Assembly: GCA_023666705.1 (NCBI GenBank)
Contig: JAMPBO010000002.1
Coordinates: 124,001 to 188,000 of the forward strand
From: Bacteroides sp.
GTDB taxonomy: Bacteria > Bacillota > Clostridia > Lachnospirales > Lachnospiraceae
DNA length: 64,000 nt
Reading direction: 5' to 3'
Shown one piece after another: positions 63,896-64,000 of the stretch. The notes beneath the pieces are model-generated. The model saw only the letters and a list, made by a program, of their open reading frames with translations, searched no databases and was not told the origin of the DNA. Position numbers and translations under genes: made by a program. The stretch's first letter is position 1. Every line of letters begins with the position of its first letter.

Positions 63896-64000
63896 ATATC
63901 TGCCAGGTCCATGATAAGATGACTTAAAAGCTATTATAAGCAGAATATTTATTTAGAAATGAAAGCTGTAATATAATGGAATACCCGTCGAATGGCGGGT
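63896..64000. other. Sequence after the NlpC/P60 gene, cut by the window edge
   Basis: No gene is visible. The last bases, CCCGTCGAATGGCGGGT, may be the start of a hairpin terminator. Confidence 0.3.

Overview
The window looks like low-GC Gram-positive chromosome from the Clostridia, most likely family Lachnospiraceae. That family call is an inference from gene content: BspA/LRR_5 surface proteins, cohesin and dockerin modules, YlmH, FapA (DUF342), DUF4037/DUF4125, sporulation remnants resembling SpoIIID, many AGGAGG ribosome binding sites, and no outer-membrane functions. I saw no rRNA, tRNA or CRISPR array.

Layout. (1) 125-10068 is a tightly packed four-gene operon of secreted proteins. 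It holds two amidase-type cell-wall hydrolases, one of them 1810 aa long and ending in a dockerin. These are followed by a membrane-anchored cohesin protein and a secreted cohesin-LRR protein, which looks like a small cell-surface assembly built around peptidoglycan hydrolases. (2) 10125-24945 is mostly ordinary chromosome: an Rpn-type nuclease, CorA, YlmH, a MATE pump, a DUF285 repeat protein, a minus-strand SPFH operon ending in asparaginase, a flavodiiron protein, an Mrp ATPase, a TPR-DUF4037-DUF4125 protein and an rRNA methyltransferase. (3) 25042-35893 carries a PIN toxin pair, a FliD-like protein and a LytTR regulator sharing candidate 20-21 bp direct-repeat sites, a membrane protein with two FliM-like peptides, a Card1/Can2-like protein, three glycosyltransferases, an S8 protease and FapA. 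(4) 36032-46734 holds a cold-shock gene with a long leader, then a PucR regulator beside an amino-acid ABC transporter, a kinase-like protein, a class III aminotransferase and an iron-type alcohol dehydrogenase, which together suggest uptake and use of an omega-amino compound. A large secreted transglutaminase-like/LRR/Big_2 protein and an FMN reductase follow.

(5) From about 47 kb to the end the window is accessory, AT-richer and partly decayed. It contains a dGTPase with an unexplained N-terminal extension, an orphan AgrD-like peptide, two paralogous XRE regulators, two spoIIID remnants, a pair of unknown genes, a lone MNT nucleotidyltransferase, one broken and one intact DUF4143 ATPase, and a fragment of a conjugative element (NlpC/P60). 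The most striking part is 57152-62402, a four-gene operon of an adenine methyltransferase, a double-GHKL ATPase/histidine-kinase-like protein, a receiver-domain protein and an HNH endonuclease. It reads as a restriction-like defence system linked to a phosphorelay, and I cannot assign it to a named system.
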